A stretch of DNA of 64,000 nucleotides from Gillisia sp. CAL575 (GTDB taxonomy: Bacteria; Bacteroidota; Bacteroidia; Flavobacteriales; Flavobacteriaceae): positions 1 to 64,000 of the forward strand of contig NZ_APHJ01000023.1 of assembly GCF_000403785.1 (NCBI RefSeq). The letters run 5' to 3'. Below are positions 63,260-64,000 of the stretch, piece by piece; position 1 is the stretch's first letter, and every line of letters starts with the position of its first letter. The notes beneath the pieces were generated by a model. The model searched no databases. It was not told the DNA's origin and worked only from the letters and a program-made list of their open reading frames with translations. Position numbers and translations under genes: made by a program.

Positions 63260-64000
63260 ATCTACATATTTAATCGGTGAAATTGGTCAGAATCATAATG
63301 GTTCTGTAGAGTTGGCTAAATTAATTGTAGATGTAGCGGCCCGACCTATAGTTGATGATCTTTTTAGTCATCAATTAAAGAGTATGGACGCTATTAAGCT
63401 TACTAAGAGAGATCTGGATTATGAACTTTCCAAAACTGCTTTATCTAAAACATATACAAGTATTCATTCTTTCGGAAAAACATATGGTGAGCATAGGCAA
63501 GCTTTAGAACTCACATATGAAGAACATTTAGAGATTTATAACTATGCTAAGACTAAAAATTTAGACGTCGTAGAAACACTTTGCGCTCCCAGTTGTTTAA
63601 ATATCTTAAATTATTTTACCCCAGATAAATTAAAAGTGGCCTCTCGAGATCTTACCAACTTACCCCTTTTAGAGGCTTTAGCTCAATCTAAAATACCAAT
63701 AATACTTTCCACAGGAATGGGAGGCCAAGAAGAGTTGAATGAAGCTTTGGAGGTGATTTCCAAACATCACGAAAACATCTCTATACTTCATTGCGTTTCA
63801 GAATATCCAACTAATCCAATTCATGTAAATTTAAGATCTATCTCATATTTAAAGGAGCAATATCCTAATTACAATATAGGTTATTCAGATCATACTATTG
63901 GTATTTCAACTCCTATTGCAGCTGTTGCAATGGGAGCAAATATTATTGAGAAGCATTTAACATTAGATCGAAAAATGAAAGGTACAGATCAAGCTGGTTC
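63252..64000 (+). CDS. N-acetylneuraminate synthase-family protein (3' end outside the window)
   Basis: The frame opens with ATG at 63252 and stays open to the last base. It begins 'MDKSTYLIGEIGQNHNGSVEL', and continues with 'VVETLCAPSCLNIL', 'IILSTGMGGQEELNEAL', 'CVSEYPTNP' and 'GYSDHTIGISTPIAAVAMGA', 'IIEKHLTLDRKMKGTDQA', which are NeuB-family barrel motifs, so this is a second nonulosonic acid (sialic acid-like) synthase alongside PseI. A loop region near residues 30-75 differs from typical NeuB. Its product, and any cytidylyltransferase partner, would lie beyond the window. It is probably co-translated with the Wzy-like gene. Confidence 0.87.
   Translation, partial: MDKSTYLIGEIGQNHNGSVELAKLIVDVAARPIVDDLFSHQLKSMDAIKLTKRDLDYELSKTALSKTYTSIHSFGKTYGEHRQALELTYEEHLEIYNYAKTKNLDVVETLCAPSCLNILNYFTPDKLKVASRDLTNLPLLEALAQSKIPIILSTGMGGQEELNEALEVISKHHENISILHCVSEYPTNPIHVNLRSISYLKEQYPNYNIGYSDHTIGISTPIAAVAMGANIIEKHLTLDRKMKGTDQAG

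Noticed and set aside
1-64000. tRNA, rRNA, insertion sequences or prophage
   Set aside because: No tRNA-like cloverleaf, rRNA sequence, transposase, integrase or phage structural gene was recognised by eye; a tRNA/rRNA scan would settle the RNA genes.

Overview
The window looks like chromosomal DNA of a member of the Bacteroidota, most likely a (probably marine) Flavobacteriaceae. The DNA is AT-rich. Many lipoproteins start with a short signal followed by Cys-Ser-Lys-(Asp/Glu), as in Bacteroidota surface lipoproteins. Several genes are preceded by the Bacteroidota -7 promoter box TAnnTTTG. Typical flavobacterial families occur: AcpH, DUF4369-TlpA, CarboxypepD_reg outer-membrane barrels, astacin-like lipoproteins and pseudaminic acid genes. 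The genus cannot be decided from the window.

Region A (1-9957) is an accessory block of surface lipoproteins. Four genes (1-1505 partial, 4810-5460, 6096-8165, 8263-9894) share one N-terminal module of roughly 200-330 residues but carry different C-terminal parts: acidic calcium-binding-like repeats, nothing, three cysteine-containing repeats, or a jelly-roll-like domain. Two tandem astacin-like metalloprotease lipoproteins (2034-3080, 3307-4428) lie among them. The intergenic DNA holds hairpin terminators and short repeats, including a C-rich nonamer array that is a G-quadruplex candidate on the other strand.

Region B (9958-32262) is mostly housekeeping. It holds gamma-glutamyltransferase and AcpH, GlmM, a lipid A-type acyltransferase divergent from a rhomboid protease, a SIMPL protein, a TlpA-like lipoprotein and a 789-residue GAF-like protein. 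It also holds an HD-domain/PycTM-like membrane protein, a 1242-residue metallophosphoesterase/outer-membrane-barrel fusion, an AraC regulator, a secreted protein, a TonB-receptor-like barrel gene broken by one in-frame stop, MscS, Dps, and small genes including a 45-residue membrane protein.

Region C (32377-64000, running off the right edge) is a long, nearly unidirectional surface-polysaccharide locus. It begins with nucleotide-sugar genes: two UDP-glucuronate 4-epimerases, RfbB, RfbA, a UDP-GlcNAc 4-epimerase, a TviB-like dehydrogenase and Ugd. A Wzx flippase follows, then a pseudaminic acid cluster (pseB, pseC, pseF, pseH, pseI). In that cluster no pseG is visible, and an SDR, a metallophosphoesterase and an ATP-grasp gene sit between pseH and pseI. 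After it come a GT-B enzyme with HP and SS motifs, several GT4/GT2 glycosyltransferases, an O-acetyltransferase, two polysaccharide deacetylases, two paralogous GNAT proteins, an asparagine synthetase-type amidotransferase, two paralogous Wzy-like membrane proteins, and the start of a second nonulosonic acid synthase (63252 to the window end).

Together region C predicts an acidic glycan (capsule, O-antigen or exopolysaccharide) containing uronic acids, possibly amidated, plus at least one nonulosonic acid. Most genes overlap or abut, suggesting a few long transcripts.
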